Assembly: GCA_016215655.1 (NCBI GenBank)
Contig: JACRIT010000093.1
Location: 1-60,440, forward strand
Origin: Acidimicrobiia bacterium
GTDB taxonomy: Bacteria > Actinomycetota > Acidimicrobiia > Spongiisociales > UBA11373
Length of the DNA: 60,440 bases
Reading direction: 5' to 3'
The first letter of the stretch is position 1. The number at the start of each line of letters is the position of its first letter. The position numbers and the translations under genes are program-made. A model generated the notes under the pieces. It had not been told where the DNA came from. It saw only the letters and a program-made list of their open reading frames with translations, and did not search any database. Below, piece after piece: positions 7,983-16,509 of this stretch.

Positions 7983-8849
7983 ATGGAGATCCGCCCCGGC
8001 CGCCACTCCGACATTCCGCTGATCGCGGCGTGGACGCAGAACACCTTCGATTGGGGTGATTACGTCGCCGATGCCCTCCCCGGGTGGCTCGACAACCCGG
8101 CATCCCAGGTGATCGTCGCTGAGGAAGACGGAGCCGTGATCGCCACCGTCACCGGGACCATGGTGTCGCCGCAGGAACTCTGGGCCCAGGGCGTGCGGGT
8201 GCACACCGACCATCGCCGCCGAGGCATCGCCACCGCGGTCAGCAACGCCCTCTGGCAGTGGGCCCGCGAGCAAGGCGCCGTCGTGGCGCGTCTCGCCATC
8301 GACGCCACGAACACCGCCTCAGAGGCACAGGCGGGGTCGATGGGCTTCCACAAGGTCTGTGACTGGCGTCGCGGCGAGCGCATCATCGGGGAGGGGTCAC
8401 CGGTGCCCGAGGGCAACGGCGGACGGCGCGTGCCGCCACCGGAGCGGCTCGAGGTGGCCCACTCCGGCGAAGCGGAGCCGGCGTTCCTGTCGTGGTCGAC
8501 GGGCGAACTCGCCCGGGCGGCTCACGGTCTGCTCCCCATCGGGTGGGTGTGGAGGCGCATGACCGCCGACCACCTGCTGCTCGCCGCCCGCAACCGCAGT
8601 CTCCACGAAGGCCGCCCCGGCTGGGCCATCGCCGAGGTGGATGAAGACGACGACATGCTCGTAGTCCATTGGATGGAGACCACTCGCGACGATGCCGTGG
8701 CGATGGCGCGAGCCCTGGTGGATCTCGCTGCCGAAGCCAGGGTGAGCGAGATGCGCATCTGGGTCCCCACGGTGGAGTGGCTCGAAGCACCCTTCGTCAG
8801 ACTCGGCTTCGAGTTCCACACGGTGGGAGTGTGGGCAAAGGAAGTCTGA
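7983..8849 (+). CDS. GNAT-family N-acetyltransferase
   Basis: A 288-aa protein. The N-terminal 150 residues form a GNAT domain: 'MEIRPGRHSDIPLIAAWT', a central beta strand 'VIATVTGTMV', and the acetyl-CoA pyrophosphate loop 'VRVHTDHRRRGIATAVSNAL' (R/Q-x-x-G-x-G/A class), then 'AQAGSMGFHKV'. The C-terminal 130 residues look like a second, degenerate GNAT-like half ending 'EAPFVRLGFEFHTVGVW', without an obvious CoA loop. The acceptor substrate is unknown. It is preceded by heptamer repeats and has a weak ribosome-binding site. Confidence 0.8.
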   Translation: MEIRPGRHSDIPLIAAWTQNTFDWGDYVADALPGWLDNPASQVIVAEEDGAVIATVTGTMVSPQELWAQGVRVHTDHRRRGIATAVSNALWQWAREQGAVVARLAIDATNTASEAQAGSMGFHKVCDWRRGERIIGEGSPVPEGNGGRRVPPPERLEVAHSGEAEPAFLSWSTGELARAAHGLLPIGWVWRRMTADHLLLAARNRSLHEGRPGWAIAEVDEDDDMLVVHWMETTRDDAVAMARALVDLAAEARVSEMRIWVPTVEWLEAPFVRLGFEFHTVGVWAKEV

Positions 8850-8852
8850 TCG

Positions 8853-8927
8853 CTGCCCGCTACCCGCTGCCCGCCAGAACGCGACGATGCCCGATCGACG
8901 GATCGATCTCTTGGCGGGAAGCGGGAA
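8853..8927. repeat. Heptamer tandem repeats (CTRCCCG and GCGGGAA units)
   Basis: CTGCCCG-CTACCCG-CTGCCCG occupies 8853-8873, immediately after the GNAT stop. GCGGGAA-GCGGGAA occupies 8914-8927, just beyond the end of the converging DHOD-like gene. Confidence 0.8.
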
Positions 8928-8948
8928 GCCTGCCGAGCGCAGCGAGGC

Positions 8949-9953
8949 CTACCGCGGCACCTCGTAGCTCGCCAGGGTCTCCATGTAGTTGGCCCGTTCG
9001 AAGGCAGCGGGGTTGGGGGCGCCGCGCCACGACATGGAGCCCTTGAGCTGTTCGACCGAGGTGTACTCGTGCTCGACCATCCATTCGCCGAGCCCGGCGA
9101 TCGCCGACTCGATCCACCCCGGTCCATGGATGAGCAGAGCCGAGGCCGTCATCGTGACGTCGGCGCCGACGAGCAACAGCTTGATGGCGCCGAAGTGATC
9201 GTGGACACCGGTGGTGGCGGCGAGCGAAGCCTTCACCCGGCTGTGGAGAATGGCGATCCAGCGCAGTGGGAGCCGCAACTCCACCGCGGTGCTCAGTTTG
9301 AGGTCGGGCACCACCACCAGGTTCTCCAGATCGATGTCCGGCTGGTAGAAGCGGTTGAACACGACCAGACCGTCGGCCCCGGCATCGACGATGCGCCGTG
9401 CCATGTTGGCGGTGGAGGAGAAGAACGGGCCGATCTTGACCGCGAGCGGGATGGTGATCGTTCGCCGGACCTCGGCGACGATGTCGAGGTAGCGGCGCTC
9501 CACCTGCTCGCTCGTCTCGTCCATGTCGGCGGCGACGAAGTACACGTTGAGCTCGAGGGCGCTGGCACCGGCGTCCTGCATCCTGCGGGCGTAGCTCGTC
9601 CACCCTCCGGGAGAAGCCCCGTTCAGCGAGGCGATCACCGGGACTCGCAGTGACTCGCGGGCCCGGGTGATGAGCGAGAGGTACCGCTCGGGTCCGGTGT
9701 TGTACGACGACATCTCCGGGAGATACGAGAGGGCCTCGGGGAACGACTCGGTGCCGTGCTCCATCGTGGTGTGCACCAGCATCGAGTCGTGTTCGATCTG
9801 CTCCTCGAACAACGAGGGCAGGACCACCGCCGCGGCACCGGCCGCCTCGAGGAGCAGCAGACGATCGAGATCGCGGCCGAGCGGCGATGCCGACACGACG
9901 AACGGGTTGCGCAATCGGAATCCGAGATACCGGGTGCTGAGATCCGGCTTCAT
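8949..9953 (-). CDS. Dihydroorotate dehydrogenase-like protein coupled to nifJ
   Basis: A 334-aa TIM-barrel flavoprotein of the DHOD-like class. It begins 'MKPDLSTRYLGFRLRNPFVV', has 'VIASLNGASPGGW' and 'LELNVYFVAADMDE' where class-1 enzymes have N-x-S/N motifs, 'VKIGPFF' (FMN-phosphate Lys), and a C-terminal 'VGADVTMTASALLIHGP' phosphate-binding strand. It overlaps the end of nifJ by ATGA, so it is translated directly after pyruvate:ferredoxin oxidoreductase. A DHOD-like gene next to nifJ occurs in other bacteria; its substrate is not established. It may exchange electrons with ferredoxin (inference). It is unlikely to be the housekeeping PyrD. Confidence 0.82.
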   Translation of the reverse strand: MKPDLSTRYLGFRLRNPFVVSASPLGRDLDRLLLLEAAGAAAVVLPSLFEEQIEHDSMLVHTTMEHGTESFPEALSYLPEMSSYNTGPERYLSLITRARESLRVPVIASLNGASPGGWTSYARRMQDAGASALELNVYFVAADMDETSEQVERRYLDIVAEVRRTITIPLAVKIGPFFSSTANMARRIVDAGADGLVVFNRFYQPDIDLENLVVVPDLKLSTAVELRLPLRWIAILHSRVKASLAATTGVHDHFGAIKLLLVGADVTMTASALLIHGPGWIESAIAGLGEWMVEHEYTSVEQLKGSMSWRGAPNPAAFERANYMETLASYEVPR

Positions 9954-12900
9954 ACCGTCACCTCGTCTCCGGGCAGGCCGCGTTCCAGACCGGCGAGTTG
10001 TTCGTAGTAGCGACGCCGCTCGTCGATGTCCTCCTGCCCGGCCTTCAGCAGCTCCTCCGATCGCTCCGGGTCGGCGCCGGCGAGCATGGAGAATCGTGCT
10101 TCGGCGGCGGCGAACTCCTTGAACGGCATCGTCGGCGGCCGCGAGTCGAGGGCAAAGGGCTTGTCCTCCGACGCCGCCAGCCTCGGATCGAAGCGGTACA
10201 GCGGCCAATATCCGCTCGCGGCCGCATCCTTCTGGTGGCCCATCATCTTGGCCAGGTCGAACCCGTGGGCGATGCACGGGCTGTAGGCGATCACGAGCGA
10301 TGGGCCGGGGTACGACTCGGCCTCGGCGAGCGCCTTGACCGTCTGGGTCATGTTCGCCCCCATGGCGATCTGGGCGACGTACACGTTGCCGTACGCCATG
10401 GCGATCATCCCCAAGTCCTTCTTCCCCGACGACTTGCCGGCGGAAGCGAACTTCGCCACTGCCCCGCGCGGCGTGGCCTTCGAGGCCTGACCTCCCGTGT
10501 TGGAGTAGACCTCGGTGTCGAGCACGAGGATGTTCACGTCGCGTCCCGCGGAGATGACGTGATCGAGGCCGCCGAAGCCGATGTCGTAGGCCCATCCGTC
10601 ACCGCCGACGATCCACACGCTCTTGCGGATGAGGCCGTCGAGCAGCGGCAGGGCCTCCACCGCCTCCGCTGTTCCCAGAGCCTCGAGCCGCTCACGCGCC
10701 GCCGCAACGCGGGTCCGCTGGTCGAAGATCCCGGCCTCGGTGGTCTGGTCGGCGGCGATGAGCCCTTCCACCAGTTCGTCTCCGAGAATGCCGCGCAACC
10801 CCCTCAGCACCCGAACGGCTGCGGTGTGACGGGCATCCGCGCCGAGTCGCAGCCCGAGACCGAACTCGGCGTTGTCCTCGAACAGCGAGTTGGACCATGC
10901 CGGACCGCGACCCTGGGCATCCACCGACCAGGGCGTGGTGGGCAGATTCCCTCCGTAGATCGACGAGCATCCGGTGGCGTTGGCCACGACGAGTCGGTCG
11001 CCGAACAGCTGGGTGATGAGCTTGAGGTATGGTGTCTCGCCGCACCCCGAGCAGGCACCGCTGAACTCGAAGAGGGGCTGCAGGGCCTGCGAGCCCTTGA
11101 GGGTGGCGATGGCGACCTCGCGTCGATCGATCGGCGGGAGCGTGAGGAAGTAGTCGAAGCGCTCGCGCTCGCGCTCCAGCACCGTGTCCTTCGGCGTCAT
11201 GTCGAGCGCCTTGTGCTTCACCAACTCCTTGCTCCGCGCCGGGCAGATGTCCGCACAGACCGAGCAACCCGTGCAGTCGTCTGGTGCCACCTGGATCACC
11301 AGGCGCTTGCCGGGGAAGTCCTTGCCCACCGTGGCCCGATGCGGATAGCCCGCGGGCGCACCGGCGAGTGCCGACTCGTCGACGTAGGCGATGCGGATGG
11401 CGGCGTGCGGACATACCAGGGCACAGCGGCCGCAGTCGATGCAGATGTCGGCATCCCATACCGGGATCTCGTCGGCGATCGACCGCTTCTCCCACTGTGA
11501 GGTGCCGGTGGGGAAGGTGCCATCGATGGGCATCGCGCTCACGGGAAGCAGGTCGCCGCGCCCCGCGATGATCTCGCCCGTCACCGTGCGCACGAACTCG
11601 GGAGCTGCGCCGATCACCGGCGGCCGCATGTGCACCAAGCCGGTGGCGGCTTCGGGAACGACGATCTCGAACAGCGCGGCTCGGGCGCCATCGACCGCCC
11701 GGAAGTTGCGATCCAGCACCGCCTCGCCGCGTCGGCCGTAGGTCTTGCGAATCGAGTCCTTGATCGCCATCACCGCCTCGTCGGGCGGCAGCAGGTTGCT
11801 GAGCACGAAGAAGCCGGTCTGCAGGACGGTGTTCACGCGGCCGCCGAGCCCGGCCTCCTTGGCCACGGCATCGGCATCGATCCCGAACACCCGCATCTTC
11901 TTCTCGATGATCTGACGCTGGGCCTCGACGGGCATGCGGTCCCATGTCGCCGCGCCATACGGGGTGTTGATGAGAAGGGTGGCACCATCGGCGGCTCGCG
12001 AGAGCAGATCGATGGTGGCGAGCAGACCGAACTGATGGCACCCGATGAACGACGCCGAGTCGACGAGATAGGTCGAGCGAATCGGCACCGGGGAGAAGCG
12101 CAGATGCGACACCGTGATCGATCCCGACTTCTTCGAGTCGTACACGAAGTACCCCTGGGCGAATTGCGGGGTGTGCTCACCGATGATCTTCACCGTGTTC
12201 TTGTTGGCCCCGACGGTGCCGTCGCTGCCCAGTCCGTAGAAGAGCGCCCCCACGACTCCGGGTGGCTCGGCACGGAATGAGGGGTCGACATCGAGCGAAA
12301 GCCCGGTCACGTCGTCGAGGATGCCGACGGTGAACCGGGGCCGGGGCTGGGGCAGGGCGGCCTCGTCGAACACCGCCTTGACCATCGCCGGGGTGAATTC
12401 CTTCGAAGACAACCCATACCTTCCCCCGATGATCCGTGGCATCGCCCGTCCGTCGGCGGCGGCACCGGCGAGAACGGTGGCCACATCCTGGAGCAGCGGC
12501 TCACCTGAAGCGCCGGGTTCCTTGGTGCGATCGAGCACCGCCACCACACGGGCACTGGTCGGAAGCGTGGCGAGGAAGGCATCGGCGGCAAAGGGGCGGT
12601 ACAGCCTGACGATGACCACCCCCACCTTCTCGCCGCGGGCGACGAGGGCGTCGACCGTCTCCTCGACGGCGCCAACCGCCGAACCCATCACGACGATCAC
12701 GCGCTCGGCCTCGGGATGGCCGCGGTAGTCGAACAGTCCGTAGCGCCGCCCCACCAGTGCTTCGAGGCGCTGGAGCACCGTGGTCACGATCCCCGGTACC
12801 GCGTCGTAGAAGCGATTGCAGGCCTCACGCGCCTGGAAGTACACATCGGGGTTCTGGGCGCTCCCCCGCAGGACCGGCTGTTCCGGGTCGAGGGCGCGCG

Positions 12901-13513
12901 ACCGATGTGCGGCGATGGCCCCGGCATCGATCAGGGCCCGCAGGTCGTCGTCGGTGAGCCGTTCGATCTTGCCGACCTCGTGGGAGGTGCGGAACCCGTC
13001 GAAGAAGTGCAGGAATGGGATCCGGGTCTCGAGGGTGGCGGCATGGGCGACCGCGGCGAGATCTTGCGCCTCCTGCACACTCGCCGAGGCGAGCAGGGCA
13101 AAGCCGGTCGTGCGGGCCGTCATGACGTCGCTGTGATCCCCGAAGATCGAGAGGGCGTGCGTGGCGATGGTGCGAGCGGCGACATGGATCACCGTCGGGG
13201 AGAGCTCCCCGGCGATCTTGAACATGTTCGGGAGCATGAGGAGCAGGCCCTGTGAGGCGGTGAAGGTCGTGGTCAGGGCACCCGATTGCAGAGCACCATG
13301 AAGTGTCCCCGCGGCCCCGGCCTCGCTCTGCATCTCGATCACCGTGGGGATGTCACCCCAGAGATTGGGCTTGCCCGCCGCCGTCCAGGCATCGGCCAAC
13401 TCACCCATCGCCGAAGCGGGGGTGATGGGGTAGATCGCCACCACTTCGCTGAGACGATGGGCGATGTACGCGGCGGCTTCGTTGCCGTCCACGGTGACGA
13501 CAGGTCTCTGCAC
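9950..13513 (-). CDS. nifJ: Pyruvate:ferredoxin (flavodoxin) oxidoreductase
   Basis: A 1187-aa single-chain enzyme catalysing pyruvate + CoA + oxidised ferredoxin to acetyl-CoA + CO2 + reduced ferredoxin. Order: pyruvate-binding domain with 'IYPITPASAMGELADAW', domain II, gamma domain ('FYGLGSDGTVGANKNTVKII'), and two 4Fe-4S sites near residues 691 (CIDCGRCALVCP) and 747 (CTGCSVCADICP). The TPP/third-cluster domain starts near 821 (CSGCGETPYLKL) and includes 'NATGCSSIYGGN' and 'DTEVYSNTGGQASKATPRG'. I chose the GTG at 13513 because GGAGGGG lies directly upstream and it gives the usual NifJ start 'TVDGNEAAAYIA'. Full length. The DHOD-like gene follows with a 4-bp overlap. Confidence 0.95.
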   Translation of the reverse strand: MQRPVVTVDGNEAAAYIAHRLSEVVAIYPITPASAMGELADAWTAAGKPNLWGDIPTVIEMQSEAGAAGTLHGALQSGALTTTFTASQGLLLMLPNMFKIAGELSPTVIHVAARTIATHALSIFGDHSDVMTARTTGFALLASASVQEAQDLAAVAHAATLETRIPFLHFFDGFRTSHEVGKIERLTDDDLRALIDAGAIAAHRSRALDPEQPVLRGSAQNPDVYFQAREACNRFYDAVPGIVTTVLQRLEALVGRRYGLFDYRGHPEAERVIVVMGSAVGAVEETVDALVARGEKVGVVIVRLYRPFAADAFLATLPTSARVVAVLDRTKEPGASGEPLLQDVATVLAGAAADGRAMPRIIGGRYGLSSKEFTPAMVKAVFDEAALPQPRPRFTVGILDDVTGLSLDVDPSFRAEPPGVVGALFYGLGSDGTVGANKNTVKIIGEHTPQFAQGYFVYDSKKSGSITVSHLRFSPVPIRSTYLVDSASFIGCHQFGLLATIDLLSRAADGATLLINTPYGAATWDRMPVEAQRQIIEKKMRVFGIDADAVAKEAGLGGRVNTVLQTGFFVLSNLLPPDEAVMAIKDSIRKTYGRRGEAVLDRNFRAVDGARAALFEIVVPEAATGLVHMRPPVIGAAPEFVRTVTGEIIAGRGDLLPVSAMPIDGTFPTGTSQWEKRSIADEIPVWDADICIDCGRCALVCPHAAIRIAYVDESALAGAPAGYPHRATVGKDFPGKRLVIQVAPDDCTGCSVCADICPARSKELVKHKALDMTPKDTVLERERERFDYFLTLPPIDRREVAIATLKGSQALQPLFEFSGACSGCGETPYLKLITQLFGDRLVVANATGCSSIYGGNLPTTPWSVDAQGRGPAWSNSLFEDNAEFGLGLRLGADARHTAAVRVLRGLRGILGDELVEGLIAADQTTEAGIFDQRTRVAAARERLEALGTAEAVEALPLLDGLIRKSVWIVGGDGWAYDIGFGGLDHVISAGRDVNILVLDTEVYSNTGGQASKATPRGAVAKFASAGKSSGKKDLGMIAMAYGNVYVAQIAMGANMTQTVKALAEAESYPGPSLVIAYSPCIAHGFDLAKMMGHQKDAAASGYWPLYRFDPRLAASEDKPFALDSRPPTMPFKEFAAAEARFSMLAGADPERSEELLKAGQEDIDERRRYYEQLAGLERGLPGDEVTV

Positions 13514-13608
13514 GAGGGCCCCTCCAGACGAGCGAACTGCCCACAGCATCACCCGAGCGGACCACCGAGCGATAGGGCCGACTGTCCCCGGGATAGGGCC
13601 ATCAGGAA

Positions 13609-13629
13609 GATGCCTGATGCCGGATGCAG
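13609..13629. repeat. Heptamer tandem repeat (GATGCCT)
   Basis: GATGCCT-GATGCCG-GATGCAG, between the nifJ start and the EamA gene end. Confidence 0.8.
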
Positions 13630-13633
13630 CAGC

Positions 13634-13690
13634 CATCACTCCCCAGTTGTAGGGGAGTCGACGAGCCGCAGGCTCGTCGGTGGGGGGGTC
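13634..13690. repeat. Interspersed palindromic repeat, copy 1
   Basis: Begins CATCACTCCCC and ends GGGGGTC. It contains two stem-loops: CTCCCC/GGGGAG and CGACGAGCC/GGCTCGTCG. A close relative lies at 14666-14720 in the same orientation on the other side of the EamA gene. Confidence 0.8.
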
Positions 13691-13696
13691 GACACT

Positions 13697-13731
13697 CGAT
13701 TCCCGATGCCCGATACCCGAATCCGACGGCC
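13697..13731. repeat. Heptamer tandem repeat (CGATNCC)
   Basis: CGATTCC-CGATGCC-CGATACC-CGAATCC followed by GACGGCC: four clean heptamers, then a drifting fifth, ending close to the EamA stop codon. Confidence 0.85.
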
Positions 13732-13747
13732 GACAGCGACGAAGCTG

Positions 13748-14635
13748 TCAGCCCGGGGTCGCGACCCCGGCACGCCCACTTCCCACCGACAGCACCACCA
13801 AACCCAACGCCACCAGGGCGATGCCGACGATCGTCGTCGCCCGGATCGGTTCGTCGAGCAGGAGCATGCCCAGGAGCGCGGCGGTCACGGGTTCCGCCAG
13901 GGTGAGGGTGGCCGTGGTCGCCACCGGGGTCGCCCCCAACCCACGGGCGAACATCACGTACGACAGCGCCGTCGACACCACACCCAGCCACACCGCGGTG
14001 AGCGCACCTTCGCCCGTCCCCAGCCAGGACATGTCCCCCACGAACGCCATCGGCGACAACACCACGGCCGCTCCGGCGAAGAGCACACCGGCGACGAACA
14101 CGGGCGGATGGGCGTGGAACAGGACCTTGGCCGCCACCAGGTAGACCGCCCACGTGATGCCCGCTCCGAGCGAATACCCCAGTCCGACCAGGTCCACCCC
14201 GGCCGACTCCCCACCCGACACCAAGAGCATCGCCCCGAGCACCGCCGCCACGGTGGCCACGACCCAGCGTCGGTCCGGTCGCTCGTCGCGGATCAGCCAC
14301 GCCAGCAACCCGGCGAGGATCGGTCCGCTCCCGATCGTGGTGATCGTGCCGACGGCGACGCCGGTTCGGGCCACGCCGGTGAAGAAGAGTGGTTGCGAGG
14401 CCGCCAGTGCGGCGAGGGCGATGAGGAGCGGCCATACAGGCAGAGTGCGCAGCGGAACGGTCTCGCCACGCAGGGCCGCGTAGGCGAGCAGCAGCGCGCC
14501 TCCCACCATGCGTACGAGCGACACCGTCTGCGGCGAGATCCCCTCAGGGCCGAGTGCTTGTGCCGTACCCGTGGTCCCCCACAGCGTCGCCGCCAACAGG
14601 ACGAGCGTCGGGGCCCGTGTCGAGTGCTGCGCCAT
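13748..14635 (-). CDS. EamA/DMT-family transporter
   Basis: A 295-aa integral membrane protein with about ten hydrophobic helices and two EamA repeats: 'LVLLAATLWGTTGTAQALGP' at the N-terminus and 'GYSLGAGITWAVYLVAAK' opening the second half. The repeat ends are 'IGSGPILAGLLAWLIRDERP' and 'LAEPVTAALLGMLLLDEPI', the usual DMT fingerprints (P...l.E). The substrate is unknown; relatives export amino acids or other metabolites. The start ATG is the first in frame after the intergenic repeat. The gene is bracketed by two copies of a palindromic repeat and by heptamer arrays, and its stop codon sits within a small palindrome. Confidence 0.88.
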   Translation of the reverse strand: MAQHSTRAPTLVLLAATLWGTTGTAQALGPEGISPQTVSLVRMVGGALLLAYAALRGETVPLRTLPVWPLLIALAALAASQPLFFTGVARTGVAVGTITTIGSGPILAGLLAWLIRDERPDRRWVVATVAAVLGAMLLVSGGESAGVDLVGLGYSLGAGITWAVYLVAAKVLFHAHPPVFVAGVLFAGAAVVLSPMAFVGDMSWLGTGEGALTAVWLGVVSTALSYVMFARGLGATPVATTATLTLAEPVTAALLGMLLLDEPIRATTIVGIALVALGLVVLSVGSGRAGVATPG

Positions 14636-14650
14636 CCGGGGAGGGTAGGG

Positions 14651-14664
14651 GCCAGACGCCAGAC
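14651..14664. repeat. Heptamer pair (GCCAGAC)
   Basis: GCCAGAC twice in tandem, directly before copy 2 of the palindromic repeat. Confidence 0.65.
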
Positions 14665-14665
14665 C

Positions 14666-14720
14666 CATCACTCCCCCTTGTGGGGGAGTCGACGGAGCAA
14701 AGCTCCGTCGGTGGGGGGTC
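14666..14720. repeat. Interspersed palindromic repeat, copy 2
   Basis: CATCACTCCCCC...GGGGGAGTCGACGGAGC...GCTCCGTCGGTGGGGGGTC. It has the same two-stem-loop layout, ends and orientation as 13634-13690, with differences concentrated in the loops and compensated stem positions. Confidence 0.8.
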
Positions 14721-14760
14721 AAGCCGGGATACCCGATGCGCCATGCCGACACGCGTTGGG

Positions 14761-14809
14761 TACCGGGTGCCGGATTCCGGAACTGGCAACTGGAAACTGG
14801 CAACCGCTC
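14761..14809. repeat. Drifting heptamer array (six to seven units)
   Basis: TACCGGG-TGCCGGA-TTCCGGA-ACTGGCA-ACTGGAA-ACTGGCA-ACCGCTC. The 7-bp register is kept while the unit sequence changes along the array. It ends 44 bp before the next start codon. Confidence 0.85.
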
Positions 14810-14852
14810 GGGTCCATGACCACAGCCCCGTGCTCGCACTACCGTCGCGGGC

Positions 14853-15323
14853 ATGAAGCACCTCCTCAAGGCCCTCTTCACCCTCGTCGCCGTGTCCGTG
14901 GCCATGTGGTTCGCCGGCAGGCAGATGTCGAAACGCTTCCAGGGCGACACCCATCCCGACGACGACTCGTTCCGTCTCATGGCCTTCGTCGGCGGCACCG
15001 CGGTGAAGAGCCATGCCACCGCGCTGCGGTCCGTTCAGGTGAAGGTCCGCGCCGGCGGTCTCGATCTCGATCTCACCGGTGCCGCGCTGTCCGCGGAGGG
15101 CGCCCATGTCGATCTCGATGTGATCGCCGGAGGGGTTCAGCTCACCGTGCCTGCCGACTGGCGGGTGTACGTGGTGCAGCATGTCGACAAGGGCGAGGTC
15201 GACATCGATGTCCCCGATCCCGAGAGCCTCCCCGCCGACGCGCCGATCCTCACCATCCAGGCCGAGGTCAAGGCCGGCGGGGTGGCGATCAGGTCGGAGT
15301 CGCGGCCGTTGATCCCCGCCTGA
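14853..15323 (+). CDS. Membrane-anchored protein with LiaF-like C-terminal region
   Basis: A 156-aa protein. One N-terminal transmembrane helix (LLKALFTLVAVSVAMWFAG) is followed by a beta-rich extracytoplasmic domain with short Gly-Gly turns: 'VKVRAGGLDLDLTGAAL', 'VDLDVIAGGVQLTVP', 'IQAEVKAGGVAI'. This repeated strand pattern is like the cell-wall-active antibiotics response (LiaF-like) C-terminal fold. Function is unknown. It converges on glcF, and the two genes' 3' ends overlap by 35 bp. Confidence 0.6.
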   Translation: MKHLLKALFTLVAVSVAMWFAGRQMSKRFQGDTHPDDDSFRLMAFVGGTAVKSHATALRSVQVKVRAGGLDLDLTGAALSAEGAHVDLDVIAGGVQLTVPADWRVYVVQHVDKGEVDIDVPDPESLPADAPILTIQAEVKAGGVAIRSESRPLIPA

Positions 15324-16509
15324 AGGCCAGGAGCGCCTCGGCGTAGAGCTCGACCGGGTGCGCCACCCGGACCCCGGTCTTCACCCGGGCGCGCAGTTGC
15401 ATCTCGCATCCCGGGTTCGCCGACGCCACCACATCCACACCGAGACCGGCGACCTGATCCGCCTTGGCCCGGCCGAGTTGATCCGAGGTGTCGGGATGAG
15501 CTTGCGAGTACAGACCGGCAGCCCCGCAGCACATGCCATCCGGATCGAGATCGATCGCCACATACCCGGCTGCACGGACGATGGTGCGGGGTGGGGCCGT
15601 GATCCGTTGGGCATGACGGTGGTGACACGGATCCTGGACCGCCACCGGCGTGCCGTGGCCGGGGAGGGTGGGAAGTCGCCCCTCATCGATGAGACGGGCC
15701 ACCACGACCACGGCATCCTCGACGGTGGGTCCGGGGCCGTGACCCACGAGATGCGCGCTGCATCCGGCGGCATCCACGACCACCAGATCGAACGGGGCAA
15801 ATGCCGCACGATTCGTCTCGGCCATGCGGTCGGCATCGGCGGCCCGACCCTCGTGGGCGGCCAGGGCGCCGCAGCAGGTCTGCCCCGCGGGCACGACGAC
15901 GCGATACCCGGCAGAGGTGAGCACCGCGATCACGGCGCGGTGCACCTCGCCGAACCACGGGTCCATCACGCACCCGGCGAGCAGCGCAGCCGTGCCGATC
16001 GGCATCCCGACCGCCTCGTGGGTCGTACCGAGCGATGACCGGGGGCGGAACCGGAGACGGCGCATTCCCCGCAGACCGGTACCGAGGGGTCCCGGAAGCC
16101 AGCGTCCCGCACCCAGGCGCTGGCCGAGCGCGGCGAACCACGTCGCCACCCCGACCGCACGACGACGGGCGACCCAACGGCCGGCCACGCCACGGCGCAC
16201 CCGGGCGGCGGCCAGGGCCGCCGTCGCCTCAGCGCGGGCGCCCTCCATGGCTCGGCCGAAGGGCACCAGCGATGGGCAGGCCGCCTCGCATGCCCGACAC
16301 TGCAGGCAGAACTCGAACACCTCGGCCACCGAGGCATCGAGCGGCAGCAACCCCGAGGCCACGCCCCGCATCGCATTGATCCGGCCGCGCGGGGAAGCGG
16401 TTTCGTCACCGGTGAGGCGAAAGGTGGGACAGACCGGGAGACACAGCCCGCACTCGACACAGGCGGCGAGTTCGGCCCGGGTCGGCGCCCAGGGTGTGGT
16501 CCATCCCAT
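15289..16509 (-). CDS. glcF: Glycolate oxidase iron-sulfur subunit GlcF
   Basis: A 406-aa electron-transfer subunit. Two 4Fe-4S sites near the N-terminus: 'CVECGLCLPVCPTFR' and 'CLQCRACEAACPSL'. Then two CCG (heterodisulfide reductase-like) domains with 'GQTCCGALAAHEG' and 'DPCHHRHAQRI...MCCGAAGLYS'. The ATG shares one base with the GlcE stop (TGATG), so the subunits are coupled in the order glcD-glcE-glcF. Glycolate is oxidised to glyoxylate, with electrons expected to reach the quinone pool. Its 3' end overlaps the convergent small gene by 35 bp. Confidence 0.92.
   Translation of the reverse strand: MGWTTPWAPTRAELAACVECGLCLPVCPTFRLTGDETASPRGRINAMRGVASGLLPLDASVAEVFEFCLQCRACEAACPSLVPFGRAMEGARAEATAALAAARVRRGVAGRWVARRRAVGVATWFAALGQRLGAGRWLPGPLGTGLRGMRRLRFRPRSSLGTTHEAVGMPIGTAALLAGCVMDPWFGEVHRAVIAVLTSAGYRVVVPAGQTCCGALAAHEGRAADADRMAETNRAAFAPFDLVVVDAAGCSAHLVGHGPGPTVEDAVVVVARLIDEGRLPTLPGHGTPVAVQDPCHHRHAQRITAPPRTIVRAAGYVAIDLDPDGMCCGAAGLYSQAHPDTSDQLGRAKADQVAGLGVDVVASANPGCEMQLRARVKTGVRVAHPVELYAEALLAFRRGSTAATPT

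Noticed and set aside
8949-9953. Housekeeping pyrD
   Set aside because: Coupled to nifJ and with divergent active-site motifs; better described as a DHOD-like paralogue.
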